From Eulemur rufifrons (taxonomy: Eukaryota; Chordata; Mammalia; Primates; Lemuridae): 64,000 nt of DNA. This document shows positions 35,042 to 47,689 of this stretch, one piece after another; within the stretch, counting starts at the first letter, position 1; every line of letters begins with the position of its first letter. The position numbers and the translations under genes are program-made. The stretch is from the NCBI RefSeq assembly GCF_041146395.1, contig NC_090989.1:49626501-49690500 (forward strand), read 5' to 3'. The notes beneath the pieces are model-generated. The model worked only from the letters and a program-made list of their open reading frames with translations. It was not told the DNA's origin and did not search any database.

Positions 35042-35394
35042 GATACTATCAGGCTGGGTGCAGTGGCGCATGCCTGTAATCCCAGCACTTTGGGAGACCA
35101 TAGAGGGAGGATCACTTAAGGCCAGGAGTTCAAGACCAGCTAGAGCAATGAGGAGAGAACTCATTGCTCATATATATATATGTGTATATATATATATGAC
35201 TCATATATATATATATATAACAGGGTGCAGTAGCATATGACTGTAGTCCTAGCTACTCTGGAAGGTGGGGTGGGAAGATCACTTGAAGCCAGGAGTTTGA
35301 GGCTGCAGTGAGCTGTGGTTAGGCCACTGCACTCCAGCATGGGCAACAGAGCAAGATCTTGTGTCAAACAAACAAATAAAAAAAGATAATATCA
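35042..35394 (+). mobile_element. AluJ-like SINE with TA-expanded linker
   Basis: Alu body 35052-35384: 'ggctgggtgcagtggcgcat', 'gcctgtaatcccagcacttt', right arm 'ggctgcagtgagctgtggtt' and 'gccactgcactccagcatgg'. The general Alu form, rather than the lemur type, and greater divergence suggest an older AluJ-like copy. The linker (35169-35220) has become a TA/TG dinucleotide tract. Imperfect 10-bp target-site duplication: 'gatactatca' (35042-35051) and 'gataatatca' (35385-35394). The minus-strand 68-codon frame is a by-product. Confidence 0.9.
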
Positions 35395-36760
35395 GACAAC
35401 CTAAAGACAAACCTATATGTTTTATTTTATTGCAAAATATAAGAAAGTATGTTTTTCTATTGTTTTTTAACCATGTGATATAATATGTATATATCCAAAA
35501 CAGGTTTGTCTGACAGCAAAGGAGTTTGCTATCAGAATCATTAGGTATAAAAAAATCATGTATATTTTAGTTGTTGTTATAAGGTGATATGTATTGAATT
35601 GTTTAAATAAACATAAAAGAATTTTTATATAAAATTTGAATTTATACAATCACTTATTAACAAATACCTCTTCTATAAAACACCTGGTCTCTCAACTTAC
35701 GAGATTTCTCTAATGAGAAAGGAAATCTGGAAAGTAAACATATGGTCTCTTGACAACTCATTAAACAGTGACACCTTCTTGTACAATGCCAGCTGTAGCC
35801 ACATTCTTCAGGCACACTGAATAAGATTAGAGGAGAAGGATTTGGCAGTTTGGGATATCTGGTCAGCAGGATTACTTTCAATACCAGCCTAGAGGCTCTT
35901 CTGACCATCACCATTTTCTTCAGTGTCCTGAACTACATGATTTACATATTCAGACACACTTATTGTCATGGTATGCTCAGGTACCACCCTGACTGAAAAT
36001 AGGAAACATGTGATCAGTGGGAAGCCCACTGTTCTTTTCCAGGAGTGAAATCCCGTAAGTCTTAAATGGGGTGGAGCATTGCTAACTGTGCTGTGGAGTC
36101 CTTTAGTATCTTTTAACTTAGAAAGTTAGGGCTCAATTATAGCATGGAATAAAAGTGTCCTTATCTGTTTCCAATTTGCTAATACTTCCATGTTTGTGTT
36201 AGGAGTGACCATGAAATTATATCATCTCTTGTAACATTGTCAGCTATGTTTTCAACACTAAAAATTATTTGTACTCTTTAGACAAAAATATCTGAGACAA
36301 TTTCAAAATCATGACAACAGTCTACATACATCTACCATCCAAAAGAAAGTGGAAAGCCATTCTGGCAAACTGTGATTAGATGGGTGTTGTGCCACCCAAA
36401 ATATCATCCCTCCATTCAAAGATACTGCCGAGTCTTTAGGCAAACGAGAAGTTCACTAGCATGGACTTCTGTAACAATCTGAAATATATCTTTTAAGAAA
36501 TCTACTCTGTTGCCAAAGTATAATTATGTTAATAAGGTAGAGAAGCAACCATTGAATGGACCATTGAGTGACACTTGGGTGACCTTGAGATGAGATTTCC
36601 TTCTATGAACTCATAGTGAAATCCACTATTTTTGGAATGAAAATCATTTTGGCTACAGCAATAGCAATGATTGTCTACATTATTAGCCCCTATGATGGTT
36701 CAAAAGGAAAAGTGGAAGTCAGAGGCTGGGTGTTAGGGTGTGAACTAGTGCACGTGGGTT
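35395..36760. other. Low-copy DNA, no gene supported
   Basis: About 1.3 kb of moderate complexity. An 85-codon minus frame (35657-35914) shows no recognisable domain. Confidence 0.45.
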
Positions 36761-37560
36761 TTGAAAACAATTTCTCAAGAAAAAGATTAGGATAGAAAGA
36801 AGAACAGTTTATTTTTCTTTTCCAGATGGAAAAGGGCCAACATAGAGTGAAAAAGAAGGAGATAATGTTGACAGAGAGAACCAGGTATTCAGGCTTTTAT
36901 TGGGGTGTTTGTAAAGGAGGAAAAGAAGATTTATGGCTGTAGCCAAATTAACAGGGTACTGTGAATTGTTATCTATCTTTTTTCCTTAATGGCAGGCAGA
37001 TAACAGAAGTGACTGTCTTTCCTTTTGGAGACAGACTTATCACTTATCGCTTGATTGTGATCTTGTCATTGATTCTGCCCTTGAGATACACTTTCAGGCA
37101 GGAACTGAGGTCTGTAGCTTTCACCCCTGCTGTCCGCTCATGTCCACTCAGGAACTCCTCAAGGCTGTAAAAGCAAATTCTAAAAAGCAGTTTCAGTTGA
37201 ACGTAAGGCAGAAAGCTTTACATTCCCTTTCTGTCTGCTTGGCTCTTTTCAGATGTTGTGAAAACAGAAACCCAAAGGGTGCCTGTCAGAGAGGGAGAGA
37301 GAGAGAGCGAGCAGAGAGAACACTCATATGTTGATTTTAGCCCTTATTATGGGTAAAATAATTTTTCTGTTATTCTGCTATCAAGGCTGTCCTTTTATTG
37401 GAGAGACACTATTTCCACTCTTTTTCCATGACTCTGGAAATTTTTCATCCTGCACAGATTTAACTTGGTTACCAATAAGTAAGAGAAAAGCATTCAGAAC
37501 TCTTCCTCTCATATCCCATATGTACAAAAGGTGAAGACAACATTGTATCTAGTAGGGGAA
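36761..37560. other. Unassigned, possibly LTR-derived; includes a GA-rich tract
   Basis: Less A+T-rich than its surroundings, with unrelated overlapping frames of 60-70 codons on the plus strand. A GA-rich simple repeat lies at about 37288-37320. The composition would fit a decayed LTR, but I could not identify ends or a family. Confidence 0.25.
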
Positions 37561-37605
37561 ATGTATGTGCTTGTGCAAACACACACACATACAAACATCT
37601 AAGAT

Positions 37606-37860
37606 TAAGGTGCCATCAGAGTTGATTTCTCCTGTGGCCTCTCTCCTTGGCTTGCAGATGGCTGTCTTCTCATAGTGTCCTCACATGGCCTTTCTTCTGT
37701 GAATGTACACTCCTGATGTATCTTATTGGGGAATCCACCCTTCTGACTTCATTTAACCATAATTATCTCCATAAAGGCCCTATCTCCAAATTCAGTCTCA
37801 TTGGGAGTTAGGGCTTCAACATATTAATTTTGTGGTGAAACAATTCAGTCCATTACAGGG
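37606..37860 (-). mobile_element. MLT1A-like MaLR LTR, antisense
   Basis: 'ctcacatggcctttcttctg', 'acttcatttaaccataatta', 'cctatctccaaattcagtct', 'tagggcttcaacatattaat' and 'acaattcagtccattaca' are the antisense order of the MLT1A-type LTR seen in sense at 6943. Confidence 0.78.
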
Positions 37861-40585
37861 AGGAAAGGAGATTAATCACAAAGCTTTTAGAGAAATTCAC
37901 ATAGTGTTGGAAACTGATATTGTTAGTAAAATGAAAAGAAGAAAGTGAATCTGAGATATATTTTGGAGATATAATGGATAGGGTCATCTTAAATGGTGCC
38001 TCCATCTTCTTTACTCTGAGTTGAACAATGGGTAAAATGAAGGCAATATTTATTTCTATTAAGTAGACCAGAAGAGAAAAGCTCTGAGGCTGAGGAAGGA
38101 AAGAGACATAGGTTCATTTTGGGCCTGTGTGTGATATTATGCTTGTGAAATACCTGAGGAAGAACTCTTAGAAAAGGATATACTTAAGAAGAATTCCATA
38201 TACCAAGGGAAATATACTCGGAAAAGGGAGTAGAAGTGAGGGCTAGGGAATAAATATATTCTAAAAACAAAGAATAGTATTTCTAATGGCGCCTGGATGG
38301 CAGAAACTTGTTTTGCACAGAGATTGTGGTTTGGTGAGTTAGAGAGTAAAACAATTTTTGCTTGATCTGTGAAAATAAGTAATTCAAAATCTGAGCTGTT
38401 GAAACTCTAAATTATTTTGAGCCTTGAAGGTATGTGATTATGGGGCCTGAGTCATGTGACAGGCAGTTGTAACCTAGGTAGCTGTAACCAGGCAGCTGTA
38501 ACCTTTGTTTCTTATTATAGATTGGCCTTCTCCCTTGCCTGCATTGTTTTGTATGATGTTGTAAATGACTGAACAGTGGCATTCACTGTGGATCTTCATT
38601 ATGGGTTAACCACCCTCTTAGCTTTCTCACACAAAGACTTCATGGCCATCACATTGTCTGAAAATGGAATATTAAATACACTGTTTAAACTGGAAAGGAA
38701 ATGAAAACCAGCTATAAAGAAAAGAAAATAATTTGTACAGAAAAGAAAATAAACTATAACTAATTAATTTGTTGTAACTCTTAAACCAGCCTTGTATAGA
38801 AAATATTATAATCCTGTTAAATTTTCTTGTCTTATGCCCAAAAAGCAATAACTTAACTTTTAACTTCAGAGCACTTTACCCCATTTCACTGGATTCTGTA
38901 TATCCTAGATAGCCGCTCCTAGCTTTTTGCTTGAATAACTCTTTAAAACCTTTCAATTATTTCAGGTTGACAGGCCTAATTCACCTTGTTAGAGAAATTG
39001 GCTTTATTCTTAATTCAGAAATATTTTTTCTTATAAATTTGCACGATAAGGTTTGTAACTACAAGAAAATACGCAGAAAACAGTCAGCTTGGTAACTTTG
39101 AAATAAAACTCTTTATTTTTAAGTAAAACACTTTCATTTGGTCAGGAAAAAATACCTTATATGATTATGCTATGTTTGATCCAAAATAAGATGATATAAA
39201 AGAAAAAAAATAATAATTTCTTGAGCATCAGGTGTAATAATCGTATTGAATTTAATTTCTGTATAAACTCATATAGTTGGAATATACATAAACTAATATT
39301 ATTTATACTTGATTCAGTCAGAGTACTTTCAATGCTTCAGACTCTATATCAAAGATTAATTACTGGGATCATTATCAAAGGCCAAATGACACCTTACACA
39401 TTTATAACTAATCAGTGTTAAGTTATAACCAGAAAATTATCCTGTAATTATTAAATAAAGTGTCTTTATTTACATTGACCTAGCCCTCCTCTATTCATTT
39501 GCAAATGTATGATACTCAGCTTTGGAAGTTAAAGCAACTGGGCTTTCTTATGAAAGCAATGATTGAATTAGATGCTCACAATACTGTGCTTCATCAGAGC
39601 AGCATTTTGGGGGTATAACCAGACAAATTCCAATTATAACTAGAATTTTAAGACATGGAACATAAGGACAAAGTTAACACCAAGTAACATTATAAATAAC
39701 TATGAATTTCATCATTCTGGTTAACAAATAAAAGTTAAGTTTGTCTTCTGGGAACCTCAACCATGAATTATATTATTCTTAACAGTATAATAAGCACTTC
39801 TACTCTTCTACTAAATACACCTTCTGTGAAGTTAGTGAGCTATTGAATTTGATTTAAAAAAGGGTGAAATCTAGGCCATTATACTTCTAAAAGAAGACCA
39901 GTAATTGAATCACTTTTTTTTCCAGACAAGTTTTACAAAAAATGACTTTGAAAATGTTAGGTGAGAGTTGGTCATGGTTTTCCATTTTCATCTGCTGGTT
40001 TTGCTTGTATTTCTATCTTTTGGTTTTGTTATTTTAAATGAGGGCAAGCTGAATTCTTTTCCTATGAAGGAGTTAGCCTTGTTTAATAATTGAAATAACA
40101 TGTATATCCTTGTAGAATAAATAATTTGATCCAACTTACTTATGAATTTACCATGTAGTTTTGATCAACTTAGTACAATTTAAAAATTATGAGCACTAAG
40201 TATCAGTCACTGTAAAAGCATTCAAGTTTAGATGTTATTTGATAGGGTTTCAGAATGCCAAAATAAAGTAACTCTTTCAAATATCTAAGCTTTGTGCATC
40301 AAACAATGGTCATAATTCTCTCTGATTAACAAGTCGAATGTTTATTGAAATATTGAGATGAAAATAAATTTTTGAAGTCACAATGAATTATGTTTAAGAT
40401 AAGAAAATTCTGTATCAAAGGTTACATAAACTAAGGGAAAGACTCTCTAAGAGCAACAGACAGCTAACTAAAGATGAGCATTCACACTGGTAGTCATATA
40501 TATTCCTCTACTTACACTTAAAAAATGAGGTCTCACCTGAACAACAACAAAATAGTATTATCAATGGAAAAGAACTCAAATTCTA
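37861..40585. other. Low-copy A+T-rich DNA, no gene supported
   Basis: 2.7 kb without an assignable repeat. It contains a three-copy 14-15-bp tandem repeat at 38461-38503. A 66-codon frame at 39221-39421 is unremarkable. Confidence 0.5.
38461..38503. repeat. Three-copy short tandem repeat
   Basis: Copies 38461-38474, 38475-38489 and 38490-38503 share '(t)agg(c/t)ag(c/t)tgtaacc'. Confidence 0.8.
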
Positions 40586-41160
40586 GAAAATAATTTAAGG
40601 AGGCTTATTCTGAGCCAAGTATGAGGACCATGAACTAGAAGCCTTGAGTAAGTGGTCTTGCCATTGTTGGGTTACAGTTCGGTTTTATACATTTCAGGGA
40701 GAGAGTAATTACACATAAAGTCATAAATCAGTGCCTGAAAGGTATATATTGGTTTGGCTCCAAAAGTTAGGGCATCTCAACGCTGGGGACATACAGGTTA
40801 TAGTGGATTTAAAAATTATTTAATTCATAATTGGTTAAAGAAATGAAGCTTTGTCTAAAAAGACTTGAAATGTTTTAAGATAAGAAGGTCTGCTAATCAG
40901 AGACAAGCCACCAGATGTAGACTCATGAGATCTGTTGGGTAAATTCATGGTCTGCAGATGTGTCTTGTATGACCCCTTAGGCCTATTAATGAGTTACAAA
41001 GGATATCTCTAAGGGAGGAGGGGATATGATGAGGTGTGTCTGACCTCCCTTCTTATGGCCAGCAACTCAACTTTAGGGTATTTCTGGTCTTCCCTTGGCC
41101 AAGAGGGGGTCCATTCAGCCAGCTAGGGGTGCTGAAGATGTTATTTATTTCACAATATAT
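40586..41160 (-). mobile_element. ERV LTR remnant, antisense, family uncertain
   Basis: 'aggaggcttattctgagcca' (on the minus strand a polyadenylation-type AATAAG), 'gttgggttacagttcggttt', 'tatacatttcagggagag' and 'tggtttggctccaaaagtta' match the layout of a common mammalian ERV LTR I remember in reverse. The ends are approximate. Confidence 0.45.
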
Positions 41161-44100
41161 AATCACATAATCTTAGATCTTAGATCCAGAAGTTTCTTAC
41201 CTTAAATGTCAATTAGTTTCAGCATTCTGCCAGACTAGGCATTCATCTACTTTAATTCCTGACAGATGTTTCCTCAATCATTTTTAATAAGAAAAAAAAT
41301 TCAAATTTGAGAGGACATTATGATAGACTCTCCAATATTTATTCTCTTCCTCCCAAATCAAGTACAAGTTTACTGTATTAGTCTCTGTAGTAAGATAGAA
41401 ATAACCTTAGTAATCTCATCTCCTCTGGTTGATTTGAGAAATTTGTATGACCAAACTGTGGGCAATAAGACATAAAGAAATATATGTTAGGAAGATATAG
41501 CCCCAGTTGCTACTGACAGCTATTTATTGATCATAAGGATAATTAAGCTTAGAATGAAGTAGTCAGAAAAGACAAAAAAAGCAAAGTTGCAAAAAAAAAA
41601 AAAAAAAAGGGTGGATCTTTGAAGATATGAGTGAATGACTCATCCAACCACTCCCAAAACCCAACTTACCCCTAGGTGTTTTCTTATATGAGTGGATACA
41701 CTTGCTTTTGTTTTAAGAGAATTTGAGTTGAATTATCTATTTTAATTTCTGCAGCTGAAAAATGTTATAAAACAGCCTTGGAGTATAAAGATAGTTTCTC
41801 TCTTTAGGACAGAGGGCAAATGTGTCTGCTGTCTAGGACAGTAGAGATGATGTTTCCCTCTGAGTAAACATAGGGCATATTTGCTAATAGTCTTCTCATA
41901 AATTTGAGGGTATTCTAAGCTTGTGTTTCCTCAGTTGTGACACAAATCTACTGTGGGAGAGGAGGCAATGCAAACATAAAGCTCATGCTCCTTGTGCCAT
42001 AAGTAATAAAGTCCTCTGTCTCTGACCCAAGAATCTTATTTCTTCTTCCAGCTTTCAGGGAACTATGGCAGGTTAATTTGATATTTGTAAGTAGGGTAAA
42101 ATAGCAAATCCTTCTCCAAGTTCTTGAGGAAAAAAGCATTAAGGATTAGGTCATACGCTATTTTGGTATTCTGATTGATATTTTGGTATTTATTTTTACA
42201 GAAAAATGCATTTAAAAAATTAATGTGAAAGCCACAGTACAGCAAAAGATCCATAGATTTTAGCAGGAGCAGGTCTTAATAAGGTAATGGATCTGAAAAA
42301 CTTTAAAAATTATATGGGGATCTCAAGGAAAGAAGGGTCCATACACTCAGCCTCAGACTAATGATAGGGTTTTGGATTGTAGTTGGCTTCAGGTTGACTT
42401 TTGCTACACAGAATTCCTGGCCTGATTTGCTAATGAGGGTGGGGCAAAGTTAAAAAGCTTTACATTTCAGTGAGGAAAACCACCAATGCTGCTAACCTGA
42501 AATGCAGCTGAACTCTGTTGGTGCCATAGAACTCTAATGAAGTTCTAATGTTAAATCATTATTCTTAGGTATGGTAAGCAGTGATAGACCTGCTGACCTA
42601 TTTTTTTTTCCTTAAAATGGGCTTTGGGCCTAAAGAAGAAACTCAGGGAGTGACTATCTTTGAATTAACGTAGTTTGTCCAAGTTGACTGTTCATTCCAA
42701 GACCTATAGATATGGCGTTAGCTTTCTGAGATGCAAATTATGACTTTACCTAGAGAAGAGGGGATGTATTTTATTAATAAGTACATATGAAAATAGGAGG
42801 CCTTTATGTAAGAATTTTATTATTTTGGATTGAAGAAGGACAGCTCTATGAAATCCCTAAAAACTCAATTTTTCTAACTTTTGCTACTAAAAGTCTTGTT
42901 GATGGCCTAGTGGCATTGGCATCATCTGGAATCTCACATCCTGATCTATTTCTGACACCTCACTCCATGAATTAGAACTTGCATCTTATGAAAACTTTGG
43001 GTGATTTTTATTTGTGTTGAAGTTGAGAAGTGCAGCCTTAAGCAAGCTAGATTGTCCCTGGGAATTAGGAGTGCTCTGGAAATCAAAGATAAACCACAGG
43101 AGCAGTGGAGAACATGAAAAAATGAAGGAAGATAGTTGATTACGCTGGATGTGAAAAGAAGCTTCCTTAAAAGGAAGCATAAGCTCTCAAGGACAGACTG
43201 TACAAATAAAACAAGATGAAACATTAAAAATCAGGATACATTGATATAAAAAGAAATACTTCTGTTCTTCTAAAAAGATACTTTAGTCCTTACTAGGTCA
43301 GAAACGGTGACTGGGACCCTATGAAATCTAACAGAAGACAAGCATCAATTCTCAGAGAGCAAAATGGAATGTCTTTCTCAGAGAGGCCCTAGGTCCAGAA
43401 AACAATGGAGTGGGTGCTTCTTAAAGATACAAGCAGAAAATAAGGGGGGGGGGGCGGATAGAAAGCAAGCATAATTACACAAGTATTTACGTAAGATTTG
43501 GGAAGTTTTAACTGGAATTGACCAGGGAGACAATGTAAAATGTTTATGTTTTGCTAGGTAAATTTAAAGGTAACTGAATTTGTGTCTTTGTGAATCCTAT
43601 TATTTCCTGAGGGTCCTGAGGAAAAACAACTAAAAATAAGTGGAAATAAAACCCTAAGGGAAGACAAAAAAATAAAGACTTTTAAGAATGGGCCAGATAA
43701 GATAATGATAGACTGGGCTAGAGTTAGTCTTCAGAGTGGAATTATTCAATGTATGTATTCAATGAATGTAGATACATTTTTTTGAATAGCAGATGATTTT
43801 GGTAAGTACAAAAGGCATTGATTATAAAATCTTATTTGAATTATGGGAGACCACACAATTTCAATCCTCAAAGGATATGTTAGGAAAATATCTGAGACAG
43901 GAAGCAAATGGAAATGGAAATTTAAAAAGTTATTTGATTCCAACAAAAAGTACATTGATTAGGTGAGGAAAGAGTCAAACTACAAATGGTTAAGCTATTA
44001 TAACTTCAACTAAGCCTTCCAAAAGGGAATTAAAATACTAGAGACATATCCTACTATAGTAAAATTTCTACTGTAGGAAAATATGTAGCGTCAAAAATAC

Positions 44101-45389
44101 TATCAAAATTCTTCATTATTCAAAAGGAAAGGCAGAGTGATAAGAAGTACATGACAGACACATCAATAGTGGTTTAGTTCAGAAAACCCTTGTGGATAAA
44201 TATTCAGCTGAAACAAATATAGGGTTGGGAGAAAGGTGCCTATGAGAAGGAGATTCATAGTCTTAAGCTGCCATGTGGCACAATATGGAGAGGACTGCTC
44301 ACAAGAGATAGTAAAGGCCATGCCACTAGCAGAGACTACCTCCATGTAGTGTTGTCCTGCCAAAAATGTGAAGCTCCAAGGGGAATTGTAAATTAAGAGT
44401 TTGAATATGCTGGATGAGAAAGAAAGGCTTGTCAAATAGGACCTGGTGATTGAGACTGTCACCATTGCAAATTTCTAAACTTTGCCAGAAGGCAGCAATA
44501 TCTCAAATGCTATTCTGTATGAGGGAAGATTTGCATAATAGAATTTCCCCCCAGCTATCCTAAAGGTAGTGGCATAATTAACCTCTTTATGTAAGATTTT
44601 TCTCTATCCATCCTGCATTCACAAGCCATGGGCTCTAGACATCTGCATAAATGACTGACACATGGTAAAGCTGAAACTCAGATGTTCCCCCTTTGCCCTG
44701 TTCTCAGATATTGTTGAATTTGTGCTATGGTCTTTGGCATACTCTGTATGGGTTTCTCAAAACAAAATTTTGCTGCATTTTACTGCATTAGTGCTCAAGA
44801 TATGGCATACTTTCTAAATTTATTGGAAGCTATGTCTGTGCTGAAATGATCTATCCTATCTTATTAACTATTAATTTTTTAAAAAGTGAAGCATATAAGA
44901 CCCTTGTCAGTGATCTATAATTTCTGTAGGAACTAACCAACTAACCCATTCCAGTGAGATAGCAAGACCACAGATGCTCAAGAAGCTATAGCTCTACAAG
45001 CTTGCAGAATTTCTTTGACCTACACAGGTAAAATTGTGAAATAAGGTAGAATAAAGGCTTGAGAAAAAGGTTAATATGATAATTTTATACTTTAGTTTGT
45101 TTATGAGAATATTATTTTGTGATTAAATTTCTATGGACAAGGAAGAAAATTTAATTTTCAGGAAAATTAATGATTGAATTTTATGTTCCTTGTAAATTAA
45201 TAAGATGAATGGTTTATGTCTAAATTTAGAAAATCTCCATTGACTTTTTTTCTTCCATAATTGTAACATTGTCATCTGGTCAAAGAACAGACCTTCTAAA
45301 GAGTTATACTGAGCAACATGGCAGATCACGGTCAGAATAGAGCAAAAAGGCAGACGAAAGATAATTCTCCCTCTCTACTTAAACAGGGA
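41161..45389. other. Low-copy DNA, no gene supported
   Basis: 4.2 kb with no assignable repeat. Notable simple tracts: A run at 41591-41608 and G11 at 43444-43454. Frames such as 42946-43224 (minus, 92 codons), 44163-44465 (minus, 100 codons) and 42787-42975 (plus) share no recognisable domain and no splice logic. A gene exon could be missed here, but I see no positive evidence. Confidence 0.45.
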
Positions 45390-45685
45390 CATACATCTGT
45401 TCCTTCCCTCAGACACCTGTGTTCCTGGTGTCTAGATTTTGTTTTTAGACTGGGAGTTACACCATCACTGCCCTCTCCTTCAGTTCTGAGACCTTAAAAT
45501 TTGGACTGAATTTTACAACTATCTTTCTAGGTTCTCCAGCTTACAAATGACAGGTCACGGGACTTCTTGGCCTCCATCACTATGTGAGCCAATTCCTGCA
45601 ATAACTCTCCTGTTACTTATATCTATCAATATCCTATTGTTTCTGTGTCTCCGGAGAGCCCTGACTCATACATATTCCCAAGGCC
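45390..45685 (+). mobile_element. Old mammalian repeat tail, family not assigned
   Basis: 'ggttctccagcttacaaatg', 'caggtcacgggacttcttgg', 'gtgagccaattcctgcaata' and 'tctccggagagccctgactc' form a block common at the 3' ends of several old mammalian repeats. The 92-codon frame at 45547 crosses it into L2 and is not a gene. Confidence 0.45.
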
Positions 45686-45689
45686 TTGC

Positions 45690-46110
45690 CACTCTGGTTT
45701 TGTTTACTCGTTATCTTCTTGTTCTGCCCACTCCAGTCACGCTGGCTTCATTACTGTTCCTCCAACAATCCAGGTATTTACTTCCCTCGGTGATTTTGCA
45801 CTTACTTGTTCTTTCCTTTGAGTAGAATATCTTTCTTCTTTATAATATAGCTTTTTGATCTTCCTTTTCTCTCTCAAAGCTAGTGTTCTCAAACAGGCCA
45901 CCCCAATGTGCCCTCCTGTTCTTTTAGTCATGCTACTGAGCACATATTGATTTGATATACTCTGCATTTTATTTTATTATTTTTTCTTTCTTTTTAACTT
46001 TCTCATCTGTCATTCTAGAACATAAGAACCACAAGAAGAGAGAGTTTTGTGTTTCTTGTTATAGCTCAACAAGAGTGTCTGGCTTATAGCAAGCATGCAA
46101 AATTTTTCCT
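45690..46110 (+). mobile_element. L2 LINE 3' end, sense
   Basis: Order as in L2: 'ctggcttcattactgttcct' , 'ttttgcacttacttgttctt', 'aacataagaaccacaagaag', and the terminal 'agtgtctggcttatagcaag'. It is the sense counterpart of 33118-33770. Confidence 0.65.
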
Positions 46111-46874
46111 TACATGGATGATATATTTTACTGTGCTTTTGATTTTTGTCAATCATTTTTCTTTAGCAAATATTAATTTTATGTGCTGTAGAATTTCACA
46201 TAAATAGAAAATACAGGGCACAGTCTTTTGAATCTGGCATCTTTCACTCTGCCTATTTTTGAGATCTATTCATATCACTAAATATATTAGTAACTCATGT
46301 ATATTGGTGAATAGAATTAATGTGTAGGAATGTACCATACTTTATCCATTATGCTGTTAAGAAAGGAGAATATTTTGTTTCCAGTTTTGAGTCTATTGTG
46401 AATGAAGATGCAACACACATTTATGATACAGTATTTTTGTCATTTATATTCATTTATCTTGGATAGATACCTAGAAACTGAAGTAGTTATTGCATAAGAG
46501 ATTGCCAAAACTATTTCAAAAGTTGTACCATTTTGCATTCTTATTTTGTATGTCCAGAAATTATGAGAGTTTTAGTTCCCTCAAATTATCACCAAAATTG
46601 GTATTATTATGTTATAAATTCAAAAGTATATATAATATTATCACATTGGATTTTAATTTGTGTTACTAAAATGAATAAGAAGGCTCATGAGCTTATTGCC
46701 ATTTGTATACAATTCTTGTAAAACATGTTTTTTATGAATTAACTTTTATAAAATATTTTGGTCATTTTTATTGTATTATTTTTTTTTACCATCAAATGCA
46801 TTAAGGAGTAGTTTATGTATTCTGGATGTAAGTAATTTATCAAAGCTTGTATTATTTTGACAAATTACTTACAT
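46111..46874 (-). mobile_element. Old L1 3' region and ORF2 end, antisense
   Basis: Diverged antisense L1: 'attcatatcactaaatatat', 'tatccattatgctgttaaga', 'cttggatagatacctagaaa', 'agttgtaccattttgcattc', 'tatgtattctggatgtaagt'. It is the host for the L1 and Alu insertions that follow and resumes at about 47700-47937. Confidence 0.6.
46826..46874. repeat. 19-bp hairpin at an L1 junction
   Basis: Arms 46826-46844 and 46856-46874 are inverted repeats with one mismatch; the outer 13 bases ('atgtaagtaattt' / 'aaattacttacat') match perfectly. Loop of 11 nt. The right arm ends exactly where the L1 ORF2 sequence begins. Confidence 0.88.
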
Positions 46875-47350
46875 CTGCACTAAAATGTTTATAGCAGCAC
46901 AATTCACAATTGCAAAGATGTAGAAACAACTAAAGTGCCCATCAATACATGAGTGGATTAATAAAATGTGGTATATGTATACCACGAAGTTCTACTCAGC
47001 CATGAAAAACAGTGGTGATCTAGCACCTCTTGTATTATCCTGGATAGAGCTGGAACTCATTCTACTAAGAGAAGTATCACAAGAATGGAAAAACAAGCAC
47101 CACATGTGCTCACTCTCAGATTGGTTTTTAACTGATCAACACTTAAGTGTATATATAGTAATAACATACATCGGGTGTCAGGCAGATGGGAGGGAGGGAA
47201 GGGGATGGGTATAATAACACCTAATGTGTGCGGTGCACACTGGAAGATGGACACGCTTGAAGCTCTGATTTGGGTGGGGCAAAGGCAATATATGTAACCC
47301 AAACATTTGTACCCCCATTATATGCTGAAATTAAAAAAAAAAAAGAAAAA
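46875..47350 (+). mobile_element. 5'-truncated L1 3' end
   Basis: From 'actaaaatgtttatagcagc' through the ORF2 C-terminus (82-codon frame at 46966: 'MWYMYTTKFYSAMKNSGDLA', 'EVSQEWKNKHHMCSLSDWFL') to a 3' UTR with a single G-rich unit ('gaagatggacacgcttgaag'), the terminus 'ttgtacccccattatatgct' and an A-rich tail. No direct repeat found; the 5' junction instead shows a hairpin. Confidence 0.88.
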
Positions 47351-47374
47351 GAAAAAAAATGTATGAAAAGGCAT

Positions 47375-47680
47375 AATTTTTAATTTTTTTTTTTTGGAGG
47401 CAATCTTATTCTGTTGTCCTGACTAGAGTGCAGTGGTGTCATTATAATGCACTGCAACTTTAAACTCCTGGGCTCAAGCTATACTCCTGCCTCAGCCTCC
47501 CGAGTAGCTAGGACTACAAGCATGTGCCACCATGTCTGGCTAATTTTTCTATTTTTAGTAGAGATGAGTCTCGCTCTAGCTCAGGCTGGTCTTGAACTCC
47601 TGACCTCAAGTGATCCTCACGCCTCAGCTTCCCAGAGTGCTGGGATTACAGGTGTGAGTCACAGTGCCCAGCCTAAGTTA
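47375..47680 (-). mobile_element. Antisense Alu, strepsirrhine type
   Basis: T run, then 'gtgcagtggtgtcattataa', 'ctgcctcagcctcccgagta', 'ttagtagagatgagtctcgc', 'tctagctcaggctggtcttg' and 'gctgggattacaggtgtgag': a full dimeric Alu on the minus strand. The 'gctcaggctgg' form matches the 'gcctgagc' diagnostic of the Alu at 4769. The 80-codon plus frame inside is a by-product. Confidence 0.9.
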
Positions 47681-47689
47681 TTTTTTTAA

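Noticed and set aside
38461..38503. Possible CRISPR-like array
   Set aside because: Only three 14-15-bp copies with no spacers, in a primate genome.
45547..45825. 92-codon Leu-rich frame considered as a membrane peptide
   Set aside because: It spans the junction of an old repeat tail and an L2 3' end.
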